64,000 nucleotides of DNA from CAZTPC01 sp964615565 (GTDB taxonomy: Bacteria > Patescibacteriota > Saccharimonadia > Saccharimonadales > AWTP1-31): contig CAZTPC010000002.1 in the NCBI GenBank assembly GCA_964615565.1, positions 1-64,000 of the forward strand, written 5' to 3'. Under the pieces are notes generated by a model. The model was not told where the DNA came from. It worked only from the letters and a program-made list of their open reading frames with translations, and ran no database searches. This document shows, piece after piece, positions 44,718-54,692 of this stretch. The translations under genes were made by a program, and so were the position numbers. The first letter of the stretch is position 1, and the number at the start of each line of letters is the position of its first letter.

Positions 44718-45004
44718 AGGACGCGCCTCACCTTAATATCATTACCTTGTCTTTGAGGAACATTCTTGAGTAAGGCCTGCTGATCGAGCCCATAATCTTT
44801 TACTTCATCATTTCGGGTAACATTCACCAGGCCGGTAACCTGTGTGGTTGGCTTAAGCCCTGTCACATCTGCTGATGAGAGTTGTTCTACATATCCAAGA
44901 ATATCCGACAGTTCGGTTTGGAACTTCACAACCTCTTCGTCCGTTAGGTCTAGCTTGGCCAGCTTGGCCAATTTTAATACGTCTTCGCGTGACAGTTTTG
45001 CCAT
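44714..45004 (-). CDS. gatC: Asp/Glu-tRNA amidotransferase subunit C
   Basis: 96 residues; GatC clamps GatA to GatB. Signature LSREDVLKLAKLAKLDLTDEEVVKFQTELSDILGYVEQL. First gene of gatC-gatA-orf-gatB. TAAACT and TATAAA motifs lie close upstream of the ATG. Confidence 0.95.
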   Translation of the reverse strand: MAKLSREDVLKLAKLAKLDLTDEEVVKFQTELSDILGYVEQLSSADVTGLKPTTQVTGLVNVTRNDEVKDYGLDQQALLKNVPQRQGNDIKVRRVL

Positions 45005-45035
45005 ATTTTATACAGTTTAACTGATTAGGCCGTCA

Positions 45036-45734
45036 TTAGCCAGTGAGAACCCAACGGATAACTATATCTTTAACTCTAAAGTATTCTTCTTTAGTAAGTT
45101 GGACATTAGCTACGCAGTACTGCTTGTTCATTAGATGTGAGCAAAACATACAATCTTGAAGGTACCGGGAGTCGTTAATAAAGAATGAGTTTACGATATT
45201 ATCCGACCAAATAACACTGAAGCTATTTGAACAACTATGGCCGTCCTCAACGCGCATGCAATACGATAATTGATGTGATCGCTGGCAAGCTAGTACATAT
45301 TCACAACCCCTGTTGACTCCGTCACAGTAGACTACATTTTTGGAGTGTGATATGTCTTGTGAATGAAATACATTCTCAGAAAAGTAGACGTTATCGCTCC
45401 GTCCAACATTGAGTGAGTCAATCATTCTTTCGGTCGGCATAGCATTAATCTTATTCCAGGCATCTAGAACATCCTCGACACTATTGAATGTTCGATCGGG
45501 TTGCATCCACTCGGCTGGGTCTTTTTGCCAGATCTTGTCGATTTTCATAAACTTTGTTGGAGTGTCTGACTGGGCCCAGGTCTGTTCGCCGGTCGCCGAT
45601 TCTTTTACCTCGTGTGGTAAGCGGATATCAAAGGCAAACTTCTCTTTAACTTGCTCTAGAGATAGTGGATTCTGAAAGCCAAAAATTTGACCTATGATGG
45701 TGTCAACGAGTTCTTTGGCTTTAGTTTCATCCAT
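45036..45734 (-). CDS. beta-helix repeat protein, paralogue 1 of 3
   Basis: 232 residues, one of three tandem paralogues. Conserved N-terminal block IGQIFGFQNPLSLEQVKEKFAFDIRLP, then a run of short repeats with S-x-N/D-V/I every 7-8 residues (SDNVYFSENVFHSQDISHSKNVVYCDG, about 108-135), conserved Cys (YCDG, ACQRS, YCMRVED, FCSH) and a C-terminal NVQLTKEEYFRVKDIVIRW helix. The repeat period suggests a small right-handed beta-helix like the NCY-type proteins widespread in CPR. TACAGT 7 bases and TATAAT 13 bases before the ATG give it its own promoter candidate. Function unknown. Confidence 0.7.
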   Translation of the reverse strand: MDETKAKELVDTIIGQIFGFQNPLSLEQVKEKFAFDIRLPHEVKESATGEQTWAQSDTPTKFMKIDKIWQKDPAEWMQPDRTFNSVEDVLDAWNKINAMPTERMIDSLNVGRSDNVYFSENVFHSQDISHSKNVVYCDGVNRGCEYVLACQRSHQLSYCMRVEDGHSCSNSFSVIWSDNIVNSFFINDSRYLQDCMFCSHLMNKQYCVANVQLTKEEYFRVKDIVIRWVLTG

Positions 45735-45781
45735 AGTGATTACTGTAATTATACAGTATTAGTCGCTTATGTCTGCGCGTC

Positions 45782-46480
45782 TTAGGCAGTTAGAATCCAG
45801 CGAATAACCATAGCCTTGACTCGTCGGTACTCCGCCTCGTCAAGTTGAACATTGGCCACCATATAACGAACATTGCTTACGTGAGAGCAGAATATACTGT
45901 CTTCTACGTCGCTAACATCGCTTAAGAAGTAGGAGTTTTTTACGTTCTTAGACCAGATGATACTAAAGCTATTCTGAACGTCTTTACTGTCTTCTACTCG
46001 TATGCAATTGCGAAGATTCTTTGATCGTTGGCAGGCAATAATATGGTCACCACCTGTTGAAATACCATCACAGAATAGGACATTCTCGGACTCATTGATA
46101 TCTAGCGAACGAAAGACGTTACGTGATTGATACACATTGTCACTTTGTACGACGTTTAGTGAATCAAGCTGCCTTTCGGTGACCGCATCATTAATCTGCA
46201 TCCAGGCCTGCAGTACCTCGTCTACGTTATTAAACTGACGTCTTGGCTTCTTCCAATATCCAGCTGGTTTTGTATCGGCATTGGTTAGAGTTAGAAACTT
46301 GCTTGGGTGTGTTGATTGAGACCATGTAGTCTCGCCAGTAGAGTGATCTTGCACCTGCTTAGGCAGACGAATATCAAAAGCAAACTTCTCTAAAACCCCA
46401 TGTAAGTCATAGGGGTTTTGGAAGCCGAAAACGCTCGAGATCGTTCTGTCGGCAATAGCTTTAGCAGCTGCCTCGTCCAT
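45782..46480 (-). CDS. beta-helix repeat protein, paralogue 2 of 3
   Basis: 232 residues, same architecture as its two neighbours: ISSVFGFQNPYDLHGVLEKFAFDIRLP, repeat region SDNVYQSRNVFRSLDINESENVLFCDG, Cys in ACQRS, NCIRVED and FCSHVSN, and C-terminal NVQLDEAEYRRVKAMVIRW. It lacks some Cys of paralogue 1. TATAGT ends 8 bases before the ATG. 47 bases separate it from paralogue 1. No signal peptide. Function unknown. Confidence 0.7.
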   Translation of the reverse strand: MDEAAAKAIADRTISSVFGFQNPYDLHGVLEKFAFDIRLPKQVQDHSTGETTWSQSTHPSKFLTLTNADTKPAGYWKKPRRQFNNVDEVLQAWMQINDAVTERQLDSLNVVQSDNVYQSRNVFRSLDINESENVLFCDGISTGGDHIIACQRSKNLRNCIRVEDSKDVQNSFSIIWSKNVKNSYFLSDVSDVEDSIFCSHVSNVRYMVANVQLDEAEYRRVKAMVIRWILTA

Positions 46481-46521
46481 AACGCTATACTATACCACAA
46501 TTATAGCGTATTTGCTAGTTT

Positions 46522-47223
46522 CTATGCTGTTAGAATCCAGCGTGCAACAATGTCACGAAGGCGTTTATACTCTGCCTCATCGTACTGCATATTAGCAACC
46601 ATGAATCGCTTGTTGCTAACGTGTGAGCAGAATAATGAATCCTGGATTTGCGTACCGTCGCTAATAAACATGCTGTTAACCACGAATTTGCACCATTGGA
46701 TATTAAAGCTGTTGGAACATTCTCCGCTGTCTTCAACACGTATGCAGTAAGTAAGCGCACCAGAACGCTGACAGGCTAGAACGTACTCGCTAGAACCCAT
46801 AGTCATGCTGTCGCAGAAGACGACATTCTTACTGTTGTGGATATCCTGAGAGCGAAAAACATTTTCTGACCCATAGATATTGTCGGATTGTCCTACATTG
46901 ATTGAGTCGAGCAGACGTTCGGTTGTCATTGGGTTAATTTCGTTCCAAGCACCGAGGATGTCCTCGATAGAATTCAGCCGCCGCGCAGGACGCTCCCAGG
47001 CGTTCTGTTCTTTTTTGAGTTGATTTTCGAACTTAACAAAACTTGTGGGGTTGGTTGATTGTGCCCAGGTTAACTCGCCAGTTTCGGAATCGGATACTTG
47101 TTGAGGAAGTCGTACGTCGAATGCGAATTTCTGCAGCACCTGATCCATGCTAAGTGGATTTTGGAAGCCAAACACCTGACCTATTATCTTGTCTACTATT
47201 ACTTTTGCGGCTGCTTCGTCCAT
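46522..47223 (-). CDS. beta-helix repeat protein, paralogue 3 of 3
   Basis: 233 residues, closest to the ATPase gene. IGQVFGFQNPLSMDQVLQKFAFDVRLP, repeats SDNIYGSENVFRSQDIHNSKNVVFCDS (113-139), ACQRS, YCIRVED, FCSHVSNKRF, NMQYDEAEYKRLRDIVARW. Its ATG overlaps the stop of the upstream ATPase gene by one base (TAATG), so it is translationally coupled to it. The C-terminal block resembles the end of the CPR NCY-type proteins. Function unknown. Confidence 0.72.
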   Translation of the reverse strand: MDEAAAKVIVDKIIGQVFGFQNPLSMDQVLQKFAFDVRLPQQVSDSETGELTWAQSTNPTSFVKFENQLKKEQNAWERPARRLNSIEDILGAWNEINPMTTERLLDSINVGQSDNIYGSENVFRSQDIHNSKNVVFCDSMTMGSSEYVLACQRSGALTYCIRVEDSGECSNSFNIQWCKFVVNSMFISDGTQIQDSLFCSHVSNKRFMVANMQYDEAEYKRLRDIVARWILTA

Positions 47224-49604
47224 TACTTGCCCTTCCTAAAACTGAATTTCTTTTTATTGCTCGATGATTGGCTGGCCAGAATATCCTGCACGTTCATCCC
47301 GATATGTGGGATAACCTCTGGGGCCATACCCCCACTTCTTACATTCGCCTGTTTATGCTGCAGCGCGTCCATTAACGGGTTACCACTGGAAATTGGGGCT
47401 GGGGCGGGGGCAGAAGCCGTAAGGCTGGGTGGTATGTTGGATGCTTCAACCACACCAGCCAGCGGGGCAACAACAAATTTGTCATCTTCGGCCTGATCTT
47501 CCTTTAGAAGTGTTTCTGGTTTGTAGTCATCAGATGTGGGATCAGACATGATTTCTGGGTTATACCCTGGTGCTTCTGGATTACCAGAGACACCTGCTGA
47601 CGCAGGTGGTATGCCTGCAAGTGTTGCCTCGTAGAGAGCAATAGGATCAACTGCCTGAGTTGGCGCGACCGATGCTTGTAGTAGGGGCTCGCCGAGTGTT
47701 GGTATTCCAGGCGAGTCTAGTGTTGCGACTTCCGGATGTTCATTTTCTATAAACTTGGAGGGCATATTTGAAACTGGCTCTTGCTTATACTCTTCTAGCT
47801 TCACGTCCGCTGCCGCTTGTGATGGCCCAACATCTAAAGTCTTTGCCTTTACACAAGGAAGAAGCTGTCCGTTACTGCTGAGTCGCAGGAAACACTCCCG
47901 TACATTAAGTGAGGTAAGCATCTGAACCCGTACGTCAGATTCTTTTAGGCCCTTTTCTTTCTCTGCGGTAAGAATTTCTTTTGGAATTTCGATAGTCAGG
48001 TTGCCTTCTAGTGCTCGTGCATCCTCTTCTGATACACGAAATACGTAGTAGTTACTAACATTTGTGAAGATTGCTTCTTGCAAAGGCTTCTCGATCTGGC
48101 CGAAGTACTGTTGCGTTAGGAATACAAAGAGGTTGTATTTACGTGCTTCCGCCAAAATGCTTGCAAGGGCTGGGTTTTGTACAACAGACACTTCGTCGAC
48201 AATCAGGATCACTTTTTCGTTGAATGCGCGTGCTTGAGCAAGTAAGAATATCTGCTGAATAAGAAGTCCTGCGACAGTTTTTACTACCTTTTCACCCATG
48301 CTTACTTTGTTGAGCGAAAAGACGGTAAGGAAATTATCGCCAATAAGCTTCGATAAAGACGCTCCTTCGCTGCCAGTCTTTGCAAGCGATGGTTGTAGCT
48401 GCATTTCGTCTACAAGAGTAACGATCGGAACAATTGACTCGTTATAGTACTTGGTGCGCATTTCGTTAAAGTCGGCACCAAAGAACGAGACGATATTCGC
48501 TGGTACATAGTCTTTGACGTGCTCAATCAGTTGATTTCTAAAATCTACATCAGTTACCAGACGCTTAAGATTATCTAGGCTCATAGCCTGGGCAGTCATA
48601 AGCACATACAGGCTAAATCGAAGCATTCGCTCGAGCTTAGGATTGAACTGATCTGCCATAAGCGACTTAAACAGTGTTCCTGTCAGTTCGGTTGCAGCTG
48701 AGACATCCGTACCTTCGCCACCAAATAGTTCCGCGCCTTCTTCCTCTCCCTTAAAGTCAATAACAGTTGAGTTTGGAATATGTTTCAGGTCGTTAGCTAA
48801 TGCTGCGTGCGGGTCGATTACGACGACTCTAAAGTTACTTTGTAGTCCCCCAGATTTTGTAAGGCGGTCCACGATAAGTGTAATAAGCTTTGATTTACCA
48901 CTACCGCTTGCACCGATAATAAATGAGTGCTTTTCGAAGTCGTATGCGTTTAGAGGTAAAAAGTAGTTGGTTGGTCGAAATGGGAACGTATCAATCTCGA
49001 ATACTGCATTCATGTTTGACCCTTGCATAATATGCAACGTCTTCTGGATATCGAGATATTTAGGTTGCTTGCGGCGCATGTACTTGGTGTTGGCGACGAA
49101 GTCGACGGCTAGCAAGTGATCAGGAAGTGTGAACAGATTCTTTTTGTTAACAGAATATTGTCCAGCCTTGTCTTTGAAGAAAAGCTGCATTTTAACGTGT
49201 GCTTTGTCTGGCCCAAGTGTTCTAATGCTCAAATCAACGGTAGTAAGTTCGGTTGCCCGTTTAACTTGGTACTTTTCTTTAAGATCAAGTATATTACCGC
49301 CGTCAACGTACTGCACAAAACGTTGGATACTGTTGGTATCTGGGAGCTTAGCGTCCTCGCCGGTGATTGGGCGCAGGACTACACCTTCTAGGTTGTTCGA
49401 AAGTAGACCCACGTCTTTATTTGTACCAATAAAATATCGAACGGTACTCTTTTCTATCGTGACAATAAGTCGCCAGGTCTTTAAGAAGCCAATGTATTGG
49501 GAAATACCTAGCATCAGTCCTTTCCATGCCGCCTGATCAACTTGATCTTTTAGCAGGAACATTTCAAACCAGTGCTCATAGCCTAAATGCGGCTGGTTTT
49601 GCAT
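47223..49604 (-). CDS. HerA/TraG-VirB4-like membrane-associated ATPase
   Basis: 793 residues from ATG 49604 (TATACT ends 7 bases upstream). N-terminal about 200 residues are alpha/beta with a short hydrophobic stretch; then a HerA/FtsK-superfamily ATPase: Walker [10 protein letters not shown] (about 230), [11 protein letters not shown] (as in TraG/TraD), Walker [15 protein letters not shown] (about 466) and the [10 protein letters not shown] sensor. The last 230 residues are Pro/Ala/Ser-rich and disordered. Such ATPases pump DNA or protein through type IV secretion channels, but no other secretion gene lies here. It heads the transcription unit with the three beta-helix paralogues. Confidence 0.75.
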   Translation of the reverse strand: MQNQPHLGYEHWFEMFLLKDQVDQAAWKGLMLGISQYIGFLKTWRLIVTIEKSTVRYFIGTNKDVGLLSNNLEGVVLRPITGEDAKLPDTNSIQRFVQYVDGGNILDLKEKYQVKRATELTTVDLSIRTLGPDKAHVKMQLFFKDKAGQYSVNKKNLFTLPDHLLAVDFVANTKYMRRKQPKYLDIQKTLHIMQGSNMNAVFEIDTFPFRPTNYFLPLNAYDFEKHSFIIGASGSGKSKLITLIVDRLTKSGGLQSNFRVVVIDPHAALANDLKHIPNSTVIDFKGEEEGAELFGGEGTDVSAATELTGTLFKSLMADQFNPKLERMLRFSLYVLMTAQAMSLDNLKRLVTDVDFRNQLIEHVKDYVPANIVSFFGADFNEMRTKYYNESIVPIVTLVDEMQLQPSLAKTGSEGASLSKLIGDNFLTVFSLNKVSMGEKVVKTVAGLLIQQIFLLAQARAFNEKVILIVDEVSVVQNPALASILAEARKYNLFVFLTQQYFGQIEKPLQEAIFTNVSNYYVFRVSEEDARALEGNLTIEIPKEILTAEKEKGLKESDVRVQMLTSLNVRECFLRLSSNGQLLPCVKAKTLDVGPSQAAADVKLEEYKQEPVSNMPSKFIENEHPEVATLDSPGIPTLGEPLLQASVAPTQAVDPIALYEATLAGIPPASAGVSGNPEAPGYNPEIMSDPTSDDYKPETLLKEDQAEDDKFVVAPLAGVVEASNIPPSLTASAPAPAPISSGNPLMDALQHKQANVRSGGMAPEVIPHIGMNVQDILASQSSSNKKKFSFRKGK

Positions 49605-49611
49605 ACCTACT

Positions 49612-49617
49612 AGTATA
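49612..49617 (-). promoter_or_regulatory. -10 box of leaderless ATPase gene
   Basis: TATACT, 7 bases before the ATG at 49604. Confidence 0.6.
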
Positions 49618-49700
49618 TACAAAGAAGAAGTAAACAAAAGCTTTACAAAGATATCAAGCAGGAATACTATTTTGATAATCCTTTGAATAGGAAGACAAAA

Positions 49701-50822
49701 ATGCCACCGAAAGCTCCGGACATAGAACCTGGCAATTTGGCAGAGCAAGCTCTCGATAGAGCGAGAGAAGTGGCAACTTCAGTCCCAAAATTAGGACAAG
49801 CCCTATTCCACGTCGTTCGTCGTGAATTCCTAACCGAACAACACACTCCAGAAGACAATGCGATAGAACAGCAACTCGGCTGTGAGGTACTAAAAACCAA
49901 TTCTACGATAGATCTATCTGGTAATGCACGTGATCACCGCTACGTACGGATCCCTATAAATGATTCGGAACACCATGGCTGGTTCACAAAAGCTAAAGAT
50001 GAATACGACACTGGCATAACGCTGCTAGTTAAGCCTGGCCTGGGTGAGATTGTAGACGATGGTATTGGCGAGGATCTACACAAATACCTAGCTGACATGC
50101 TACCCGGCTTTGACATCTTTAGTCACGAATCTGCTGGCATGGGGCACTTCGTGAACGACGCTTCTCTATCCAGCCTATGGGAACATGGTTTAGATAAGAT
50201 GACCGCCGAAGGATTGGAGCTGATTCAGCAACTTTGTCCGGGTCGCAAAATCATATTGTTTGGTACTTCTATGGGGACAGTTATCAATACCCGTCTCGCC
50301 AACCTTAATCTCGAGCAAGAAAAGAATGATCGTGTCGACATTGAGCGCATTATTCACTATGATCCTGCTCTTGTAGACCCATCCAGAATCTTAGATATGC
50401 TTGTCGGCTTCCTGCCTGAGCTAGTAACTGGTGCAGTCAAGGAGTTCGCATTTCAGACTAACCCAAAGAGATGGGTGCAAGTCGCTCAAACATTGATCAG
50501 ATCACGCCCTAGTATTCGAAATGTTGTACCAATTGCCCGTCAAACACTCGACATTGTGCACTGTACTCCTGAAGAAGATATTGTTAATCCAATTCTACGC
50601 TACAAGACTGATGTCATCGCTGGCAAGCGTGGTAAGGTAGAACAGAATCAGATGTGGCGTCGACTTGCCCAACTCTTGCCAAATCTAACCTATTACCCAG
50701 TCGAAGGACATGGCCATGCTATGGCTTTGAACCCTTATAAAACTGCTCGTAAGGCTGCCAGGATTATGATTGCCGAAGGTGTGCACCCGCCCTTATTTAT
50801 CTCCGAAGAACAAGCCGCTTAG
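49701..50822 (+). CDS. putative alpha/beta hydrolase
   Basis: 373 residues from ATG 49701 (GATAAT at 49674-49679, AGGA near 49688; an in-frame TTG at 49683 is possible). The nucleophile elbow is FGTSMGTVI (about 200, G-x-S-x-G) and a late GHGHAMAL supplies a candidate catalytic His; [11 protein letters not shown] and [13 protein letters not shown] fit strands and the acid region. No signal peptide. Substrate unknown. Divergent from the ATPase gene; its end overlaps uvrB's end by 4 bases. Confidence 0.65.
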   Translation: MPPKAPDIEPGNLAEQALDRAREVATSVPKLGQALFHVVRREFLTEQHTPEDNAIEQQLGCEVLKTNSTIDLSGNARDHRYVRIPINDSEHHGWFTKAKDEYDTGITLLVKPGLGEIVDDGIGEDLHKYLADMLPGFDIFSHESAGMGHFVNDASLSSLWEHGLDKMTAEGLELIQQLCPGRKIILFGTSMGTVINTRLANLNLEQEKNDRVDIERIIHYDPALVDPSRILDMLVGFLPELVTGAVKEFAFQTNPKRWVQVAQTLIRSRPSIRNVVPIARQTLDIVHCTPEEDIVNPILRYKTDVIAGKRGKVEQNQMWRRLAQLLPNLTYYPVEGHGHAMALNPYKTARKAARIMIAEGVHPPLFISEEQAA

Positions 50823-52783
50823 GATTTAGATTTAATATCATCGATAATATCGCGGAGCTCGGCGGCTTTTTCGAATTCTAGGTTTGCAGCAGCAAGGTCC
50901 ATCTGAGCTGAGAGGTCTTTGATGAGCTGACCGTATTCATCTTTGGGAATCTTCTTAAGATTGAGTTTGGCTTTCTTAGCTTCTTCGCCGAGTTCTGGCT
51001 GCATACTTTCTGATATTTGCGAGGATACACCAGTGGGGGTAATACCATGCTCGGCATTGTATGCTTCTTGAATCTTACGTCGACGGGTTGTCTCGTCGAT
51101 AGTACGCTGCATACTTCCTGTGACATTGTCAGCATACATAATGACGTGGCCTTCGGAGTGGCGGGCAGCACGTCCAACAGTCTGAGTTAGTGCTTGCTGA
51201 CTACGGAGGAAGCCCTCTTTGTCGGCGTCCAAGATAGCGACCAAGCTAACTTCTGGAAGGTCTAGACCTTCACGTAGTAGGTTAATCCCGATCAATACGT
51301 CGTACACGCCCAAGCGAAGGTCACGTAAAATGTCGGTTCTATCTAAGGTATCAACATCACTGTGCAAATAAGCTACCTTCATATTGAGTTCTTTAAGGTA
51401 TTCGGTCAGGTCTTCGCTCATACGCTTAGTCAGTGTCGTAACTAAAACACGTTGATGTTTCTTTACGGTAGTCCGGATCTCAGCAATGAGATCGTCCACT
51501 TGGCCTTTAGTCGGTCGAATCTCGATAGGTGGATCGAGGAGTCCGGTCGGTCGGATAACTTGCTGCGCGGGCTCCGGACTGCGTGATAGCTCATATTCTG
51601 CCGGCGTGGCGCTGACATAGATAGTTTGGTTTACGTGTTTTTCAAACTCCGTAAACGTCAGTGGGCGGTTATCCAGAGCGCTTGGCAGACGGAAGCCATG
51701 CTCGACAAGTACTTCTTTGCGTGCTCGGTCACCGTTATACATGCCGCGAATCTGTGGGATGGTCATATGAGACTCATCAACAAACATGAGGAAGTCATCT
51801 GGGTAGTAATCGAGCAAGGTTGCCGGTTGTTCACCTGGTTCACGGTTAGTGAGATACCGGCTGTAGTTTTCGATACCTTTCACAAAACCAGTCTCTTCTA
51901 GCATCTCGATATCAAAGTTTGTTCGCTGCTGCAAACGCTGGGCTTCTAGGAGTAGATTGTTCTTCTTAAAGAACTGCAGTCGTTCATCAAGTTCGTGCTT
52001 TATAAATCCTAGTGCATCTTTGAGTTTTTCGTGAGGAGTTACATAGTGAGAACTTGGGAAGATCTTTAGGCTAGATTTTTCTTTGAGTACCTCACCGGTC
52101 AACGGGTCAATTTGTGTAATTCGCTCTATTTCGTCGCCAAAGAACTCAATGCGGTAGGCCACCTCTTCACCAGCTGGGAAGACGTCGATAACATCACCAC
52201 GAACACGGAATACACCACGGTGGAAGTCTATGTCGTTCCGTTGGTACTGAATGTCGGTGAGCTGTCGGAGTAGTTTGTCGCGAACCCTACGCTCTCCGGT
52301 TTCTATACTAACGGCAAGCCCATCGTAGTCTTCTACGGATCCAATTCCATAGATACAACTAACGCTGGCAACAATGATCACATCTTTGCGTGAAAGTAAT
52401 GCGTCGGTGGCTGCGTGACGTAGTCGATCGATCTCTTCGTTGATCTGACTATCTTTCTCTATATATGTGTCGGACCGGGCGATATATGCCTCTGGCTGGT
52501 AATAGTCGAAATAGCTTACAAAGTAATGAACAGCGTTGTTTGGGAAGAAGCGTCTAAACTCTTCGTAAAGCTGTGCTGCAAGTGTTTTATTATGGCTAAG
52601 GATAAGGGTTGGACGCTGTGTCTGCTGGATGATATTGGCCATACTGAAGGTCTTACCTGAACCAGTTACACCTAAAAGCGTTTGTTCCTTTTCGCCCTTT
52701 TTGAGACCATCAACAAGCTGGGCGATCGCTTTTGGCTGATCTCCTGTTGGTTCAAACTTACTAACTAACTCAAACTTGGCCAT
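50819..52783 (-). CDS. uvrB: excinuclease ABC subunit B
   Basis: Damage-verification helicase of nucleotide excision repair, 654 residues. Walker [11 protein letters not shown] (36-45), beta-hairpin region [23 protein letters not shown], helicase motifs [47 protein letters not shown], and the C-terminal UVR motif ([18 protein letters not shown]). Length typical. TATAAT (52790-52795) ends 6 bases before the ATG. Confidence 0.97.
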   Translation of the reverse strand: MAKFELVSKFEPTGDQPKAIAQLVDGLKKGEKEQTLLGVTGSGKTFSMANIIQQTQRPTLILSHNKTLAAQLYEEFRRFFPNNAVHYFVSYFDYYQPEAYIARSDTYIEKDSQINEEIDRLRHAATDALLSRKDVIIVASVSCIYGIGSVEDYDGLAVSIETGERRVRDKLLRQLTDIQYQRNDIDFHRGVFRVRGDVIDVFPAGEEVAYRIEFFGDEIERITQIDPLTGEVLKEKSSLKIFPSSHYVTPHEKLKDALGFIKHELDERLQFFKKNNLLLEAQRLQQRTNFDIEMLEETGFVKGIENYSRYLTNREPGEQPATLLDYYPDDFLMFVDESHMTIPQIRGMYNGDRARKEVLVEHGFRLPSALDNRPLTFTEFEKHVNQTIYVSATPAEYELSRSPEPAQQVIRPTGLLDPPIEIRPTKGQVDDLIAEIRTTVKKHQRVLVTTLTKRMSEDLTEYLKELNMKVAYLHSDVDTLDRTDILRDLRLGVYDVLIGINLLREGLDLPEVSLVAILDADKEGFLRSQQALTQTVGRAARHSEGHVIMYADNVTGSMQRTIDETTRRRKIQEAYNAEHGITPTGVSSQISESMQPELGEEAKKAKLNLKKIPKDEYGQLIKDLSAQMDLAAANLEFEKAAELRDIIDDIKSKS

Positions 52784-52789
52784 CCCACC

Positions 52790-52795
52790 ATTATA
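52790..52795 (-). promoter_or_regulatory. -10 box of leaderless uvrB
   Basis: TATAAT, 6 bases before the ATG at 52783; no Shine-Dalgarno could fit in the implied leader. Confidence 0.6.
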
Positions 52796-52827
52796 AGCTA
52801 TCTCTATCTAGGGGTACACGACATATA

Positions 52828-53391
52828 TTACCGGTAGAGAGAGCGGTATTTCTTGTTGCGCTGGTTAAGAAGTTTTATGAGTTTTTCGAGCACTTCTTCG
52901 GCGTTATCACCAAAGATTACATCTTCATCTGATCGTTTACCGGCAGCATGCAGAATATCCATAATCTCCGAGCTAATTCCGCCTGCCCCTTGGATAAAGC
53001 CGATTGGTGTACCGGTCTCCATAGCAATGGTGAATTCATGCAGGGTCCCAAGGCGTCCGCCAATACTTATAACCGCATCGGCTGAATGGATCAGTAGCGC
53101 ATCGCGACCTACGTAGTGCATCCCGGTGTATAGAATTACGTCGTAGGCCTCAGTAGGCATTCGATACTTCAGAACATGTTCAACCTTGCTTGAAGCAGGA
53201 CTGATTCCAAGGCTCATGCTGCCACCGCTTTTTTTGTAGCTTTCTGCTGCGGTGTTTGGGAGTCCGACGGTTGCTCCGGTCAACAGACCATGTCCAGATT
53301 TGGCAATAGCTCTGCCAGCATTCTCTGCAAGATCCCGACCTTCCTCTACACTTCTACCCTTGGAAGCCGCCGATACGCAAATCTGATACAT
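52828..53391 (-). CDS. LOG/SLOG-family protein
   Basis: 187 residues with the lysine-decarboxylase-like Rossmann fold of the LOG/TIGR00725 group: start ICVSAASKGRS, LLTGATVGLPNTAAESYK, and the nucleotide-phosphate loop SIGGRLGTLHEFTIAMETGTPIG (family PGGxGTxxE). Relatives hydrolyse nucleoside monophosphates or bind nucleotides as sensors. Its ATG overlaps the stop of the gene at 53391-54629 (TAATG), so the two are coupled. Confidence 0.75.
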   Translation of the reverse strand: MYQICVSAASKGRSVEEGRDLAENAGRAIAKSGHGLLTGATVGLPNTAAESYKKSGGSMSLGISPASSKVEHVLKYRMPTEAYDVILYTGMHYVGRDALLIHSADAVISIGGRLGTLHEFTIAMETGTPIGFIQGAGGISSEIMDILHAAGKRSDEDVIFGDNAEEVLEKLIKLLNQRNKKYRSLYR

Positions 53392-54629
53392 TATAGCTCC
53401 AGCAATTCCGGCTGCAGTACTTGCTGATTCAATTGGCTCAATATCGATTGTTCAAAGTTCTCTTGCCCGATGTAGCGCGCAAATATTTCATTCCATAAGC
53501 TACTTCTGAATCGCCCAAGTGATTGCTGCCCATACTCTAACCCGTTGCAATAGCTAACGGCATTATCAAGAAGACTTAATGGAACAATGACGTTTGGATA
53601 TAACGCTGCTACAGAGTCGAGGTCTTCCCAGAACTTCAAGGCTGGCTCTAGCCAATAAATAACCGATTCGGCTTTACGCCAATGTAGATCATCAGGTTGT
53701 ACATGAGGCTCAAATAACTCAGGGTGTTTTGCTGGATCAATGCCGCCGAAGTGACGCTGAATAACTCTCCAATGTACTTTCTGTCCGGCAAACTTTGTCG
53801 TGCTGGCTTTGTCGTCGAGGATCGTCTCAACTAATACTTTACTGAAGTCAGGTCTGACCTGCTGCATCTTAAAGAAGGCACTGTACGATCTGATTTCGTT
53901 AATATAATGCAAAATAAGCGGGAGGATAGTAATAACTGCGCCGCGCATATGTTTTACGGGTAAAGGGAGGATAAGTATCGTACCAAGCTCTTTTAAGTGT
54001 GTAATATTTTGCTTACTCTGGTAGATGTATGCATCAGCAGAGTTTCCCCACCGTTCTTTATCGAGAACGATGACATTAATCTGCCTTGTCTCGAAGTCGC
54101 TAGGAGTTAACTTCTTATACGATTTCACTAGCTTTTGGCCCCATGCTTTGGTCTCGAGGAACCTCGAGGCTGCAATGATCTCATCAATATGTTCCCGCTT
54201 GAGCATAGAATCTATCGATTTATAGCCAAGTTGTTTCATGACCTTCTTTGGGGGCTGCGTTTTGAGGATCTTTTTGGCTACACTATGCTTTACCGCCCAT
54301 GTTTTCTTAGGAATAGGGAGATCTATTATCGCCTTCTGTATGGCAAGGAGTTGCAGATGTAGCTCGGCATCGGGGCTTGTGCCAATAATCCGCGCAAGAT
54401 ATCCGTCATGCATGCCTACAAGTGCCTGAAGTGCATGATATAGCTCTCGGCCGGTTGTATCGGCAGGGTCTAGACCTAGTTCCCGTATTTTGCGATGAAC
54501 TGTGCCGACAATATCCGCAGTCAATGAGACATCAATAGATGGATGGCCAGTTAGTTCCTCAAGCTGAGTAATAGCTCGGGTGAACTTGGGCTCTGCGGCG
54601 TCTAATAACTCTGATAAAACCCTCGACAT
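53391..54629 (-). CDS. protein of unknown function
   Basis: 412 residues, soluble, mostly helical with an alpha/beta centre (INVIVLDKERWGNSADAYIYQSKQNITHLKELGTILILPLP, about 185-225). The N-terminal part is helical (1-150) and the C-terminal part contains many Trp/Tyr. I do not recognise a family. AAGGGG precedes the ATG. Coupled to the LOG-family gene. Confidence 0.5.
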   Translation of the reverse strand: MSRVLSELLDAAEPKFTRAITQLEELTGHPSIDVSLTADIVGTVHRKIRELGLDPADTTGRELYHALQALVGMHDGYLARIIGTSPDAELHLQLLAIQKAIIDLPIPKKTWAVKHSVAKKILKTQPPKKVMKQLGYKSIDSMLKREHIDEIIAASRFLETKAWGQKLVKSYKKLTPSDFETRQINVIVLDKERWGNSADAYIYQSKQNITHLKELGTILILPLPVKHMRGAVITILPLILHYINEIRSYSAFFKMQQVRPDFSKVLVETILDDKASTTKFAGQKVHWRVIQRHFGGIDPAKHPELFEPHVQPDDLHWRKAESVIYWLEPALKFWEDLDSVAALYPNVIVPLSLLDNAVSYCNGLEYGQQSLGRFRSSLWNEIFARYIGQENFEQSILSQLNQQVLQPELLEL

Positions 54630-54692
54630 ATTCCCCTTAAGGTTAGCACGATTTTCTATGACAGAACAGTGGTAAAATGGTTAATCTTTAGA

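Noticed and set aside
47223..49604. A type IV secretion or conjugation locus
   Set aside because: Only the ATPase is present; no relaxase, VirB6/B8/B10 or coupling partners lie in the window.
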